A stretch of 64,000 nucleotides of DNA, taken from positions 81,931 through 145,930 of the forward strand of contig LLEY01000155.1 in NCBI GenBank assembly GCA_001414485.1. Direction: 5' to 3'. This document shows, in pieces, positions 1 through 9,702 of this stretch (its first letter is position 1; the number at the start of each line of letters is the position of its first letter). This DNA is from Calycina herbarum (Eukaryota > Ascomycota > Leotiomycetes > Helotiales > Pezizellaceae). A program made the position numbers and the translations under genes. The notes beneath the pieces were generated by a model. The model was not told the origin of the DNA and did no database searches. It was given only the letters and a program-made list of their open reading frames with translations.

Positions 1-600
1 ATCCACGTCTGGCAACATGACATACCTGCTCTCGCCGCCTCCAACGCCATCCTGGTGCATGGCTTTCTCGCGGTGACCGCCCTTCACTGCGCCTGGAAAG
101 AACCAGCCCAACGCGACCTCTATCGGAGTCGTGCCCTCCATCATCATGGTCTAAGCCTCCCAATCTTCCAGGAAATGGTCGCCTTCGCCTCATCCGAGAC
201 AGCAGAAGTTATTGTTGCGTACTCTATCCTCCTTTGTATATGGGTTTACGCCTTTCCGGAAATAGCGCCTGAGCAACGGTCTCTCGACGACATTCTCAGT
301 ACGGTAGATGTAATTCGTGGCTCTCGGATGGTTTTTCGCCTGTATCGAGGAGTCATTATGGAAAGTCCCATGTACGTCTTCCTGAACCCGCCCCTGTCAG
401 CACCTATCCCCGAAGACCAAGATTTCTCTGTGCGCCAGACATTACAGTTGTTAAGGGACCAAGTATGCCATCAATCGGACAAAAATGCAGTGCAGCAGTT
501 GCATACATTCCTGGATCGATATATGACAGGGTTTGACTACAACCGATTGTCCGCTGCCTGGATGGCTTCATGTCACGAATCACGTGCTACACGTGACTAA
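1..600 (+). CDS. Fungal-specific transcription factor, C-terminal part (partial)
   Basis: The frame is open from base 1 and ends at TAA (598-600), giving about 199 residues of a protein that starts outside the window. The visible part is the regulatory middle/C-terminal region of a Zn2Cys6-type fungal transcription factor: a helix-rich segment reading WQHDIPALAASNAILVHGFL, then VTALHCAW and an RDLYRSRALHHHGLSL stretch. This arrangement (tryptophan, small-residue helix, 'HG.LAVTALH', then 'P..R..Y...A..H') is typical of the Upc2-like fungal_trans_2 family. The zinc cluster would lie upstream. Such proteins bind promoters in the nucleus and regulate lipid, sterol or secondary-metabolite genes; the target here is unknown. 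Base composition is normal and no disabling change is seen. Confidence 0.75.
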   Translation: MHVWQHDIPALAASNAILVHGFLAVTALHCAWKEPAQRDLYRSRALHHHGLSLPIFQEMVAFASSETAEVIVAYSILLCIWVYAFPEIAPEQRSLDDILSTVDVIRGSRMVFRLYRGVIMESPMYVFLNPPLSAPIPEDQDFSVRQTLQLLRDQVCHQSDKNAVQQLHTFLDRYMTGFDYNRLSAAWMASCHESRATRD

Positions 601-704
601 GTGAAGTCCAGGCGGAGCCTGACAGGACGAACACTAGAGCTAGAACTGTGGTAGCAATGAAAGGAAGGCCCTTACGGCATTCCTCGGATCTCTTAGTAAT
701 GGGT

Positions 705-1010
705 TGTCATTTGAGGTCACGTGATGGAGTCCTCTGTAAGCGAGGGAGTCCCGTTGTCAGGGACTCCACGAGCGGACAGGACTCCAACGAGCAGGACTCC
801 AGAAGGTTCTATATAACGACTGGCGCGTCCGCCATTAGATAGGAGCTTCGTGCTCAACTTACTTATTCAATCTTATCATCTTATTTGACATCATTGATTG
901 TAACAAGTTCACTTCTACGTGAACACATATTGCCTTGATCCTTCTTCTGCATACCAACCTTCGAGACTATCGAGTTAGTCAGCTAGTTTGCCAGTTTCGT
1001 TACACACATA
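705..1010 (+). mobile_element. Solo LTR-like repeat related to the Gypsy-B LTR at 58.1 kb
   Basis: This un-mutated stretch begins TGTCATTTGAGGTCACGTGA and contains a TATA-like TTCTATATAA motif at about 807-816. It aligns over most of its length with 58,139-58,390, which shows the same sequence with C-to-T and G-to-A changes, for example in the shared GAAGGTTCTATATAA core and the following 100 bases. There the repeat sits just before Gypsy-B gag, so it is probably that family's LTR. The right edge is uncertain: the repeat may end at TTACACA (about 1007) or at 1010. Flanks tgggt (700-704) and tgggc (1011-1015) could be an imperfect 5-bp target duplication. No internal element sequence follows, which suggests a solo LTR. 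Confidence 0.6.
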
Positions 1011-1104
1011 TGGGCTTGTCCGTTATCCAGGGGATGATTTTCCAGGCCGCGTGGAGATGACTGTGGGCCGTGCGAACGTTAATTTGACACCCACACAGGT
1101 TCGC
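1009..1104 (+). pseudogene. Fragment of the uncharacterised 'YPGDDF' fungal family
   Basis: About 32 codons read GLVRYPGDDFPGRVEMTVG and continue ANVNLTPTQVR. This matches residues about 145-172 of the intact minus-strand gene at 4377-5081 (CEYPGDDFEGTCEITMG, ANINLKPKDV), roughly half identical. Nothing upstream resembles the N-terminal two thirds of that family: the fragment begins where the LTR-like repeat ends and runs directly into an APH-like frame near 1105. It is therefore a truncated remnant, fused by deletion or recombination to the next pseudogene. The arrangement (this family upstream of an APH-like gene) mirrors the intact pair on the minus strand. Confidence 0.65.
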
Positions 1105-2031
1105 GACACCATGGAAAAAGAATCGGGGTTCGCATCGAGCAAAAATTTTCTCCAGCAACTCGTATCAAAGTTGAAAGGGAAATTCAACTTCTGCAGGCCA
1201 TTACAAGGGAACGGATTCACCGTCTTCCTCATTTAATTGGCTACGATTTGGAATCAACGCCGCCTTTGATTGCTACGAGTTGGGCAGATGGCGATAAACT
1301 AGAATGGGCAGATTTCAGTCCTCCTCTTCAAATCCGCAAAAATATCCTCAAGACCATCGCAGAGGCCGCCTTGGATTTATTGAAAGTACAAGAGCCAGGT
1401 AAGATGATGAGAGATTTGTCCTGCACAGTGTTAATATATCCTAGGCGGCTCTGCAGTAGAATGGATCACAAATAAAATCTACAGAACGCGAATGCGTCGA
1501 TCCATCCAGGCAATCTGCCTGGAATCTTGGTCAATGACTGCGAGGCTTTAATGCGTCGCATGTCTGACTTTCATCTCCCAGCCTTTGACGATTGGCCTCA
1601 TGTCCTTGTCCACGGTGACTTGCAACCTTCCAACATTATTATCAATGCACAGCAGGTGGAATGGTGAGCTATATCGAAAGACCTCGAAGAACCTAGCCTA
1701 ATGTGGCGCGTCTAGTATTGTGGACTGGGGCACCGCCACCATGGTTCCCTTACAATTTTCAGCAGTTTATCCACGCTTCCTGACGAACGAGCCTCGATTA
1801 GTGGGAGACATGTTTGACTGGTCACAATGTGCTTACTCACAAACGCAGAAAGATGACCGTTCCTTCTATCTGCAGTGCATCATAGATATGGCACCGGCAA
1901 AGGGAGAATATGCGCGTGTTTATTCTGAGATCCTAGCGCGCGATGATCAGGAAGAGAGATACTGGTGGCTAAGCGCGGTGAACCGTCTTGATATTATGAG
2001 AGCGCTGAAGACGAAGCCGCAATCATCCTAG
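1105..2031 (+). pseudogene. APH-family phosphotransferase pseudogene (5'-truncated, frameshifted)
   Basis: This is a member of the aminoglycoside-phosphotransferase (APH, PF01636) kinase-like fold. Visible blocks in order are KVEREIQLLQAITRERI, a PLIATSWADGDKLEW segment, the catalytic loop VLVHGDLQPSNIIIN (about 1602-1646) and the metal-binding IVDWGTA (about 1717-1737). Two introns are inferred: 1399-1444 (GTAAGA...CTAG) and 1664-1715 (GTGAGC...CTAG), the second just before the DW motif as in the neighbouring paralogue. The N-terminal ATP-binding part is missing. Between about 1500 and 1509 the reading frame shifts by one base, so the upstream frame ends at TAA 1549-1551. Few RIP-type changes are seen. 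The original substrate is unknown; fungal APH-like proteins are numerous and mostly uncharacterised. Confidence 0.75.
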
Positions 2032-2443
2032 AAGTTTTAAGAATGATGAGGCATATCTGGAGGCTGCCGTAGAATATCTGCCATCTCAATGAAAGATGTC
2101 TTGTGCTGATCAAGAGTAAAAAGAACTTTTTTTTTCAACACCAGGATTGGGCTACCGAGGTACACTGGTTTACCGTCGATCTAAATCATTGGTTGTGGGG
2201 CATTCACTGTCTGCTCCCGTTGCATAAAAGAGATGGCTGCAACCATCATAGGCAATCATGCTATATATAGCTGTTTTTGGCGATTCTCACTTTTTCATGA
2301 AATAATCTCCTTACTGGTGGACTATCTCTGTAGCTGAAATTAGAGATTAAAGCTGCAACGGGATGGATCCGCATATGGGCCCTAGCATCTCACTCACGAA
2401 ACGTGGCAGTTTTCGTCTGTGATTGAGAAGTTAATATTTGAAA
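2032..2443. other. Intergenic spacer between converging APH-like genes
   Basis: This 412-bp spacer separates the 3' end of the plus-strand APH pseudogene from the 3' end of the minus-strand APH gene. No convincing ORF, repeat or RNA gene is visible. Base composition is normal apart from a T-run near 2129-2136. It probably carries both 3' untranslated regions. Confidence 0.5.
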
Positions 2444-3737
2444 CTACTGTAGCTCACGATAGGGTAGCTTCCATCCCAGAACTGCTAGCGAACGGTGCAT
2501 ACCCTTGCTGATTATCGACTCCAGAAAGCAATGGCGAAAATCAACATCGTCAGATGAATAAATAAGCGACAGCCAAGACGCCACTTGCGAAGACTGAGAC
2601 ATGAGCGAAGCAACATAAACTTTTCGATCTTCTTGAAGAGTTGGGCTTGGGGGCATGACAGGCTCCTGGAGCTGAAGAAAGCGAGGAAAGCGACCAGCTA
2701 GTTGGACGGGAACCTTTGAAGCGTATCCCCAATCAATGATACTTTCACAGTTAGCAATATGTTGATAGGTACGGTGATATCTGTTATATCAAGCCACTTA
2801 TGAGATATCGGTATGCCCGTCGGGCATGCCGACAGGAAGAGTTTTTTTTGCGGTAGATAGATACGGCAATGGTTATTACAAAGTTGTATATATATACGCC
2901 CTCTGCTTTTACGGAGCGAGGCAAGGAATTCAAGTCTTTTACTCTTGCCCTCTGAAGTGCAGCATTCCAACACAATATAAGCGTATCCAGGGTTGACGCC
3001 TGCTTACCCGGTAACGTTGTGTTTAGAGTCAACCATTATGTTCAACGGTGATAGATCTCCATGATCTATAGCGAATGGCGTGTCTTCTAGTTCGGGGTGA
3101 AGCACCTTAGGGAGAAGACATTTTTGGTCGAAACAGTCCCGCTCAGTTATAAGGGGGAGGAGGCCATTGCGAACTCGGCGGAACTTGTTATCTATTATTC
3201 TTGAGAAGTACTCTGTGGCGGTTCCCCCTACAATAATCAGTAAGCATTTGCACTTGAAGGAGGGTGGCTGAAAGTACTATTTTCTCTGGTGCATTCGATG
3301 AGAGACATCTGTATCTCAGCGACTTGACCAAGGATTTTATTCCGAATATGCCTTGGTGGGTAGTTGGCAGTCCAGAGAAGGGGTGAGCCTTCAATCCACG
3401 ACAACACTATGAACGGGTATCCAACCAAATTTTCGAATGTGAAGCTGGATCCATGGTGTTTTGGGGCCCAGGGAAAGTCCGTCCCGCCAATCTCTTGAAG
3501 CACATCTTGTTCGCCTCGGAGAACGCTTATAATGGCGTCTTGGGAATTGCTTTGTACGCGGATTGGAATGCGTATAGACCAGCTTTCTCCGTCCGAAAAG
3601 TCTGCCTTGAAGATGCGACACTCACCACCATCCATATACTGTTCATTCAAGACTGGGACTTCGCCGTCAGGTCGGAAAGCAGAGATGGTGGCAGGTATGT
3701 TTTCCGGATGGAAGGTTTGCATCAGGCTTGGTGGCAT
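2444..3737 (-). CDS. APH-family phosphotransferase/kinase-like protein, three exons
   Basis: Spliced model: exons 3278-3737, 3227-3008 and 2741-2444 on the minus strand, 325 residues, start MPPSLMQTFHPEN. Intron 1 (3228-3277) has GTACTT/TAG ends and a CTTACTGA branch-like site. Intron 2 (2742-3007) has GTAAGC/AAG ends and a CTAAC branch site. Domains in order: a nucleotide-binding lobe with GGECRIFKADF, SWSIRIP and VLSWIEGSPL (about residues 35-125), the catalytic loop IDHGDLSPLNIMVD (about 210) and the metal site IIDWGYA. These are hallmarks of the APH/choline-kinase fold (PF01636) that transfers phosphate from ATP to small molecules. No stops or frameshifts interrupt the model. Intron 2 holds a solo LTR; without it the intron would be 48 nt. 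An intact uncharacterised gene lies about 640 bp upstream on the same strand. Substrate unknown. Confidence 0.8.
2760..2972. mobile_element. Solo LTR inside intron 2 of the APH-like gene
   Basis: This 213-bp insertion runs from TGTTGATAGG to CATTCCAACA, with TGTTG/CAACA inverted ends, and is flanked by perfect 5-bp repeats CAATA (2755-2759 and 2973-2977). TG...CA ends plus a 5-bp duplication mark a solo LTR. Removing it and one repeat leaves a normal 48-nt intron with the branch site directly beside the insertion point. A RIP-mutated copy of the same LTR is at 36237-36447 with its own 5-bp duplication. It also contains a short palindrome around GGTATGCCCGTCGGGCATGC (2810-2829). No full element of this family is in the window. 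Confidence 0.85.
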
Positions 3738-4376
3738 CGTGGAGCGTGAATAGCCTAATTATTTATCCACGCCGCTTAGTTGGCGAACGGGAGAGAGGAG
3801 GGGGTAATAGAAGTAGACGGTAGTCCAGGATTTATCCTCTGGTTGCCAGGCAAGCATGACTCGAACCTAAGACAGACTAGGCTTAGTGCGACGGAACACA
3901 TACTCGCCTTTTTTAACTGACAATCGCACAGACCTCTGAACAGAGAATTAAACCACTCAAAGAGTTGAAAAAAGGTCAAATTCAAGGTCGATTTCCCAAA
4001 GTCTTACTTTAAGATTGCCTTTCGCGGATATTTTTGGGGGTATTTTGGTATGTGTCGCAAACAAAAACGCGAGTATCGGCCCCCACAAGCACAAGGGAGA
4101 GACAACCTAATGGCAACGGGCTTGAAACTCACGGCATGCGGGACACTATCGTACCACTGTGATGACCATCTCTTGTTGCTATGGAAATCCTTCCTATCTG
4201 AACCATAATGAATGACTGCATTTGAATACTACAAGCTGAGTTATTTCCATCTGCATGTACCAATCTGATAACCGTTCCTGTTCGTACCAAATCCCGCCCT
4301 ATCCTATCCATGATGAATGATTGTAGTTGAATCCTAAGAGCCGCCTCAAGAGGATCTACCGCTATTACCATGGAGC
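3738..4376. other. Intergenic region with a degenerate direct repeat
   Basis: This is the upstream region of the APH-like gene and the downstream region of the next minus-strand gene. No coding region is supported. Two similar stretches of about 35 bp, near 4193-4229 and 4302-4333, share TGAATGAYTGYAKTTGAAT and lie about 110 bp apart in direct orientation. A GGTTCGAGTC-like motif on the minus strand near 3850-3870 resembles a tRNA T-arm, but no tRNA fold could be built around it. Confidence 0.4.
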
Positions 4377-5081
4377 CTAAGCGGTCTGCGTGATAACATG
4401 GGCGCCATGACCATGGGAGCTTGTGCGGTTATCGCAAGTGCATCTGCATCCTCGCTTCCTAAGTGGTGGGGAAAAGAACCAAGCAGTGTCAGTCTCCTTC
4501 AAGCCTTCAGGATACTGTGTCGGAGACAAAGTTAGTTGTTGATGCTAATCAGTGGAAGATTGACGTACATCTTTCGGCTTCAGGTTGATGTTGGCTGGGC
4601 CCATGGTGATCTCACATGTGCCCTCAAAGTCGTCTCCCGGGTACTCGCACAAGCCAAACATCTCCGTGAGATTCTGTGCATCAAGCAAGCGCTTGAACTC
4701 GGCTACAAATGCACGTTCCTTTTCTCCCATCTCAAATTTGTGCCCTTTGGAATATCTGAACTCGTGTGGCACCAATTCGCCGCTGGAGGAAAAGCTCCAA
4801 ATTGCTGGTTGGGGTTCATCCATTCCCTCGCCAGGAGTAGCATTCCAAGCGGTAGATGTGCCATTGTAATTGACTATTATCTGCCCAGGAAGGATATCGG
4901 AGTGGCGGTGCGGCATGGCCAACCCGAAGATGCGATCCATGTCGTTAGTGATGAAGAAGTCTTTGAAGACATCCTCGACAAGCTTGTCGCCATTTAACTT
5001 AAGAAAGTTGTCTCGCGCAGAGTTAAGATTCGGGAGGCTTTGGAAATGGTTGTGGGAGTAACCGGCGACAGCGGCAGCCAT
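4377..5081 (-). CDS. Uncharacterised fungal 'YPGDDF' family protein, two exons
   Basis: Spliced model: 5081-4569 and 4514-4377 on the minus strand, 216 residues. The 54-nt intron (4515-4568) starts GTACGT, contains CAACTAAC and ends CACAG. Without splicing the frame would stop nine codons later. Landmarks are NHFQSLPNLNSARDNFLKL, a FGLAMPHRHSD block, WSFSSSGELVPHEFRYS, CEYPGDDFEGTCEITMG and a C-terminal AWFFSPP segment followed by a short CRCTC cysteine cluster. I recognise this pattern from widespread hypothetical proteins of Pezizomycotina without an assigned function. No signal peptide or membrane helix is evident. It lies upstream of the APH-like gene on the same strand; a broken relative precedes the other APH copy, which hints at a functional link between the two families. 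Confidence 0.7.
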
Positions 5082-6510
5082 GATGAAGAGGAGGGTGTAG
5101 TGGATTTGGGCGAAGATAATAGCTGACTGAAGGTGGACTGGAGATTGTAAGTGACTAGAGATTATATCAGCGTGGAGACTGGGACCAAGGTGCTTGATGT
5201 CTTGTGGGCTTTATATATTTACCAAATAGACCCTTTTAGGACAAGGACGCGGCAACATCCCTCTGGAGAGGCGAGACACTACGCAGGAGTCTCACCCAAC
5301 CAGACTCTGTATTCACAGCGCAGCCCTCTGAAAACGAGTAAGCTCAATGGCTGCCAGCCTTTGCCAACTAAAACGTAGCGGGTGACTCACCCATCAATTC
5401 AAGTGATCGTTCCAGCCGCCGCTTCAAGGATCCCCAAGGTTCGTTCAAACCACGCCGCCTGGGGAAGCGTTGCAGATTTGGACGTCTTCGAAATGCATCT
5501 AGCCTATTGCCAATAAAATTGGCATCGATGATATCTAATTTATTCGCCATAGTGTCAGGCCATGTTTGCGCAGATATGACGTTGGCTTCTGGAGATGGGT
5601 GGGAAGAAGAAATGGAAGTGATGTTGAACTTTGGAAAGTGACGGCGTTTCGTCTGTCGGCATTACTCCGGTATTTTTCCACGGGCCGAAATATTCCGATT
5701 TCTCAACCCCAATCTAAGCTTAAGTCCAGAAGAGTTGCTGGTAAATGCCTAAACGATGCAAGGATTGGGCGGGAGGATAATACAATGTATTTTGTGTAAG
5801 TGAAGAGCGGGGAAAGTGATGCGGGAGGGTTTTTTCTTTGTGTTACAAAAGTCCAAAAAGTGAGGAAGGAACATTTTTCCTGGTTTAAAAAATTCCATGA
5901 AGACAAATGGACGGGATATATATTCATAAGAAATCTATACTTTATTTGCGCAATATATGTTGAGAAACTCAGCCGTTGGTTATTGTCGGTATACCAGAAG
6001 GGGGATATGCAACTGGGATATGCCCTTAGCGCTTCCCGTGTGGAATGCTCGCTTAAGGGATATATATACAACCAACCGAGTTGCTAGAACTCGGTATGCA
6101 TCAACGATAGTTACAACGATAATATACTCTTTTTGCATCAAGCTATTGACCACCAAGTCAAACCAACAGTTATCAACATCAATAGTAGTCACTCGACAAA
6201 GGAATTATTGTACATAACAATACCTAGAAGATGTGAAAGAAAATGCTGGTTTTGGTTATCACTATCCTTATTTCTACTTCTGAGGTCCACTTCGCTTTTC
6301 TTTTCGGTGGTGTTTCGTCTGACGTTGAATTGGTGCTGTTCGGTAAATTGTGAGGCTGAATTACTTGGCGTGCTCTTTGACAAGAGGGATCCAAAATCTG
6401 CTCCGGCAGGAACCCTTGCAAGGGAGCAGAAACGGATTCCCGGGCGAAATTCGGCAAGGAAACTATAGCCGGGGTACACAGGAGGCCAAAATGGGTTCCA
6501 CATTATGGTC
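5082..6510. other. Gene-poor spacer, promoter side of the YPGDDF gene
   Basis: No reading frame here has recognisable content or a convincing start. A TATA-like TTTATATATTTACC at about 5209-5222 lies some 130 bp upstream of the minus-strand gene start, but it is only a weak promoter candidate. From about 5900 the sequence becomes more AT-rich without being RIP-like. Confidence 0.35.
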
Positions 6511-6516
6511 TGCAGG

Positions 6517-6660
6517 CTGACTCAGGCGTGCTCGGGCTCTGCTCGGGCTCTGCTCAGGCTCTGCTCAGGCTTGCTCAGGGTCTACTCAGGCTTGCTCAGG
6601 CTCTGCTCCGACATGCTCACCCTCGGCTCAGGTAGGCTCACCCTCAGCTCAGGTTAAAGC
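6517..6660 (+). repeat. Degenerate GCTCAGG/GCTCTG minisatellite
   Basis: About 140 bp consists of reiterated 9-12 bp words built on TGCTCAGGCT and TGCTCGGGCT with small changes, ending in CTCAGGTT. It is GC-rich compared with both neighbours and contains no open frame of interest. It lies just left of the hAT-like element and may have been involved in loss of that element's left end. Confidence 0.6.
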
Positions 6661-6726
6661 AGCAGTTGCTCACGTCCGCAGACTAAAACGGAACCAGCGA
6701 AAGGGAAAATTAATACTGAGTCTGTG

Positions 6727-7764
6727 GGTATTTTTCCGGATTTTTATCACTGTATGATTTTAGGTAGTACGTGATATTTTTGAAAATCGTATTGTCACTA
6801 CGTAATATGCACTGCAGTACACTAATAGTATGCCAAGAAACAAAATGAAGCTATTCCCAGTTTACATTTATTTAATGAGAGAGAGAAAAAGTGATCCTTT
6901 TAAAAACTTTTAAAGTAATGCAATCACTACGCTAAGGTGTTCGAAGCTTGTTTTACCCTACGTGGTGGAACGTGTGAGATTCGCGATTTGCGGCAAAATC
7001 AATCAAAATAGGGGACTTTAATTCACACCGCGATGAAATGATGAATTCTTATTAGAATTTAATAATGTTTATAGTTCTAAAAAGCCCTAGCTTAGGGCTC
7101 CTTTCTGAGCCTATATATATATTTCTAGGATAGAAACCCATATTATAGTGAGTTGATGAGCATTTTATTAGTTAATAAATATATATTTTTAGGATTTTTT
7201 TCTAGAGTAATAAGCTAAACATCTCTTTAAAAACAGATAGATTAATATTAATAACTATATTAAAAGCCTATAATTATAGGATTAAAATGCACTAGCTTAG
7301 ACTATTGTAGCTATTAAAGTGAATGAGTAATTAATGTATTTAGTCGTGGTGTTGTTGAATTCCAAAGAATCTCCCATTCATTATTGACCCACTTTCTCTC
7401 TCCTAGCCGGAATAGCTCAGTTCAAGAGCTATTTAGTTAATTCTTTTTTTTAAAATAGCCTAGTAAGCTAGGACTATAATCCTAAGAATTAAGGCCAATG
7501 CCCTAGCCCTAGTTGCTGTGTAGTATCGTTGCGCCCAAATAGCGGGGTGAAAATCCGGGGTAAATTTTAAGCCGCATGGTCACACTGGCGACACTGACAG
7601 TATACGGCAATACGACTAATATTAGATTTACGCACTATTGACTTCAACCGTATAGTAGAAAAATACTAATAGTGCATTACAGGGATTAAATAGGACGTAT
7701 TTAAATTATCATTACCCCACTGTATTGCCATACCATTAGTGCGTGCACACTACTGACAACGCTG
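6727..7764. mobile_element. Non-autonomous hAT-like element, un-mutated, left end lost
   Basis: This AT-rich, non-coding segment is the least mutated copy of an element found again at 36467-43464 (heavily mutated, split by a Gypsy element), in part at 12766-13140 (inverted) and loosely at 17455-18300. Its right end at 7764 reads ACTACTGACAACGCTG, the inverse of the CAGCGTTGTCAGTAGTGTGC start of the 12766 copy. Similarity to the 36.5-kb copy begins near 6727 (TATTTTTCCGGATTTTTATC), but the expected left terminal repeat is absent, so the left end is truncated or replaced. It has no transposase. Assignment to hAT rests on the 8-bp target duplication of the 36.5-kb copy. Confidence 0.75.
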
Positions 7765-8432
7765 CAATGCTCCCGGTGTCGTCGCGGAGAAAAGCCTGGG
7801 GAGACAAGCAAAAAAGAAAGAAAAGATGGCTTGAGACTGGCAACCTAAATCTCTTTTCTCTCTCTTTGTGCGATAAGTTGAAGCATGCCCTGGATTATGG
7901 ACAAGTGGAAGTTGTACGGTCGGGTTTGGTTGCAGATGAAGAATACCCTGCTCGCTTAACACGACCATAGCTGTAATACAGCGCTGCTAAAGCCCTGATC
8001 GCAATTGAACATTTGATGGCATTCTCTACTGGAGTTGTTGATGACGGGAGGAATGCCATGGGAGAGACGGGACCTCCTGGGGGGCAGGTCTGGTGAACCA
8101 CGTGATTAACTTTTAGCGGACTTCCAGGTGGTTGGGCCTCAAGACAATTAATAGACAACCTAGGTACCAACAGCCACAAAAAAAAGATTCCCAAAAGTAA
8201 ATTTGATAAACCCCACGTCTGGGATTGTTCATTCTAAGCGTTCTGATATAAGTACATACAATTATGAAATTCGTTAACACATCCTAGATGTGGTTTCTTA
8301 AAACTGCTGCCCTAAGCCTCCAATCTCCTTTATGAACCTACCATCTCATGAGCCTGTCATCTGTCCTTCATGAGCCCGCCATCTAAGCATGTGACCCTCA
8401 ATACACATAGCCAACTAAGTGAATAGTTTACT
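7765..8432. other. Intergenic region, downstream of the secreted-protein gene
   Basis: About 670 bp with normal composition. Short ORFs on both strands have no recognisable features. It probably includes the 3' untranslated region of the minus-strand gene ending at 8433. Confidence 0.4.
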
Positions 8433-9702
8433 TTATGTGGACACATCTTTCTGCAAGTTGCAAAATGCCTGGATAGATCCCGCAGAAAGGTCATCTTCTT
8501 CCGTGATTGTGCAAACTTGCAAGTTGAAGATACAAGAATCATCCTTAGCGTCGAGAGGCAAGATCTCGGGAGTCCACTTCTGGACTCCATGCTTATCGAA
8601 GCAGTTTGAGGGGCCTTCCTGGATGATTTTCCCTGGAATTCCATATTTTTGGCTCATCAAGATGAGAATATCCTCTCGTGTCTCGTCTCCAATTCGCAAA
8701 TGGCAGTTACCGTCGTAACTACCGTCAACCATATTTCTGTAGATGAAAGCCTTTTGTGCTTGGAGTGCGAGAGCCATGGCGCGAAGCTTCATGTTAGCTG
8801 AGATCTTCGCCTGCATGTCTGCTTGGGTAAAGTTTTGGGCGACGCCCAAGAATTGTCCTCCAGCCAAAAGAGCATTGATTCCCGTGTCCTTGTTGTCGAT
8901 GGGGGCGTCGAGGGTGTCTCGAAGAGATGTCGAGATAGCAGATGAATAGTCTTTCGCAGCTTGGGCAAGACTCACACCAACCTCACTCCATTTGACGAAT
9001 AGATCTGGGGCGGCAGGGGTTTTCATTCGGCCGGTCAAGAGGCCAGTAACACCGGTAGCGATAGAGGTGACTTTGGCTAGGGATCCTGTAAAAGGTACGA
9101 CCGATAAACCAAAGGTTACAATGTTATTCAGTTCCTTTAAGGGAGTGACATCGTCGACCGGCTTAGGCCAGAAATCCTTAATAACTTCGGGCATTTCCAA
9201 AGCCATAATGCTGGTTGCAAAGCCAACCGCCGTGTTCAAAGAGTTCATATACGAATTGTAGTTTTGGATAGCAACCAGACTATACCTAAATTATACTAAG
9301 TTAGTTGTATGACTTTTGTGATATCCTTTGATGTTGTGCTTACCATGCAGGAAGTGTAACTGGAAGACAAGGTTGCCCGGCGTTGCAGAAACTATCAAGC
9401 CCACTGCGTTTATTAGCTTACTGACTTGGCATACTTGTTTCAACTAGTACGTACCAGAAAAAGTTGGGTGCACCCATTGAAGAAGCTAGACCCTGGACAT
9501 TGTTGTTTTTGCTGATATTCTTTGCAGCGCTTGTGAGGAAATCATCGACTTTGTTCTTCGTCCATGTTGCCGCGATCAAGTCCTCGGAAGGACACGAATC
9601 GGCACCGGAACCAGTGCCTTGAGGCATGGCAAGTGGCATGGCAATTGGGGTTGCCGCAGCCAGTTGAAGGGTGGCGAGAAGGAGGGTTGCATAGAGATGC
9701 AT
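8433..9702 (-). CDS. Secreted fungal protein, three exons, function unknown
   Basis: Spliced model: 9702-9455, 9403-9344 and 9285-8433 on the minus strand, 386 residues. Intron 1 (9404-9454) starts GTACGT and ends CGCAG; intron 2 (9286-9343) starts GTAAGC, contains AACTAAC and ends TTTAG. Both keep the frame. The protein opens with a signal peptide, MHLYATLLLATLQLAAATP, then a proline/methionine-rich stretch. The short exon 2 supplies a cysteine-rich core, FCGLDSFCNAGQPCLPV, followed by a W-x-x-x-V...NYNSYMNS helix. The rest is mostly helical with small-residue repeats (VTSIATGVTGLLTG) and a few late cysteines. The CNAGQPC core resembles large families of secreted ascomycete hypothetical proteins (DUF7872-like, from memory). 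No enzyme motif is seen. A role at the cell surface or in host or microbe interaction is conceivable but unsupported. Confidence 0.7.

Noticed and set aside
648..842. 64-codon plus-strand ORF
   Set aside because: It runs through the LTR-like repeat and has no family features.
3840..3960. Possible tRNA on the minus strand (GGTTCGAGTC-like box)
   Set aside because: A T-arm-like motif is present, but no matching acceptor stem, D-arm or 7-base anticodon loop could be formed.
4536..4997. 153-codon plus-strand ORF
   Set aside because: It is antisense to the two-exon YPGDDF gene, whose protein landmarks and intron signals are convincing.
5703..6503. Overlapping 100-120 codon ORFs on both strands
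   Set aside because: Mutually exclusive frames, AT-driven composition and no recognisable domain.
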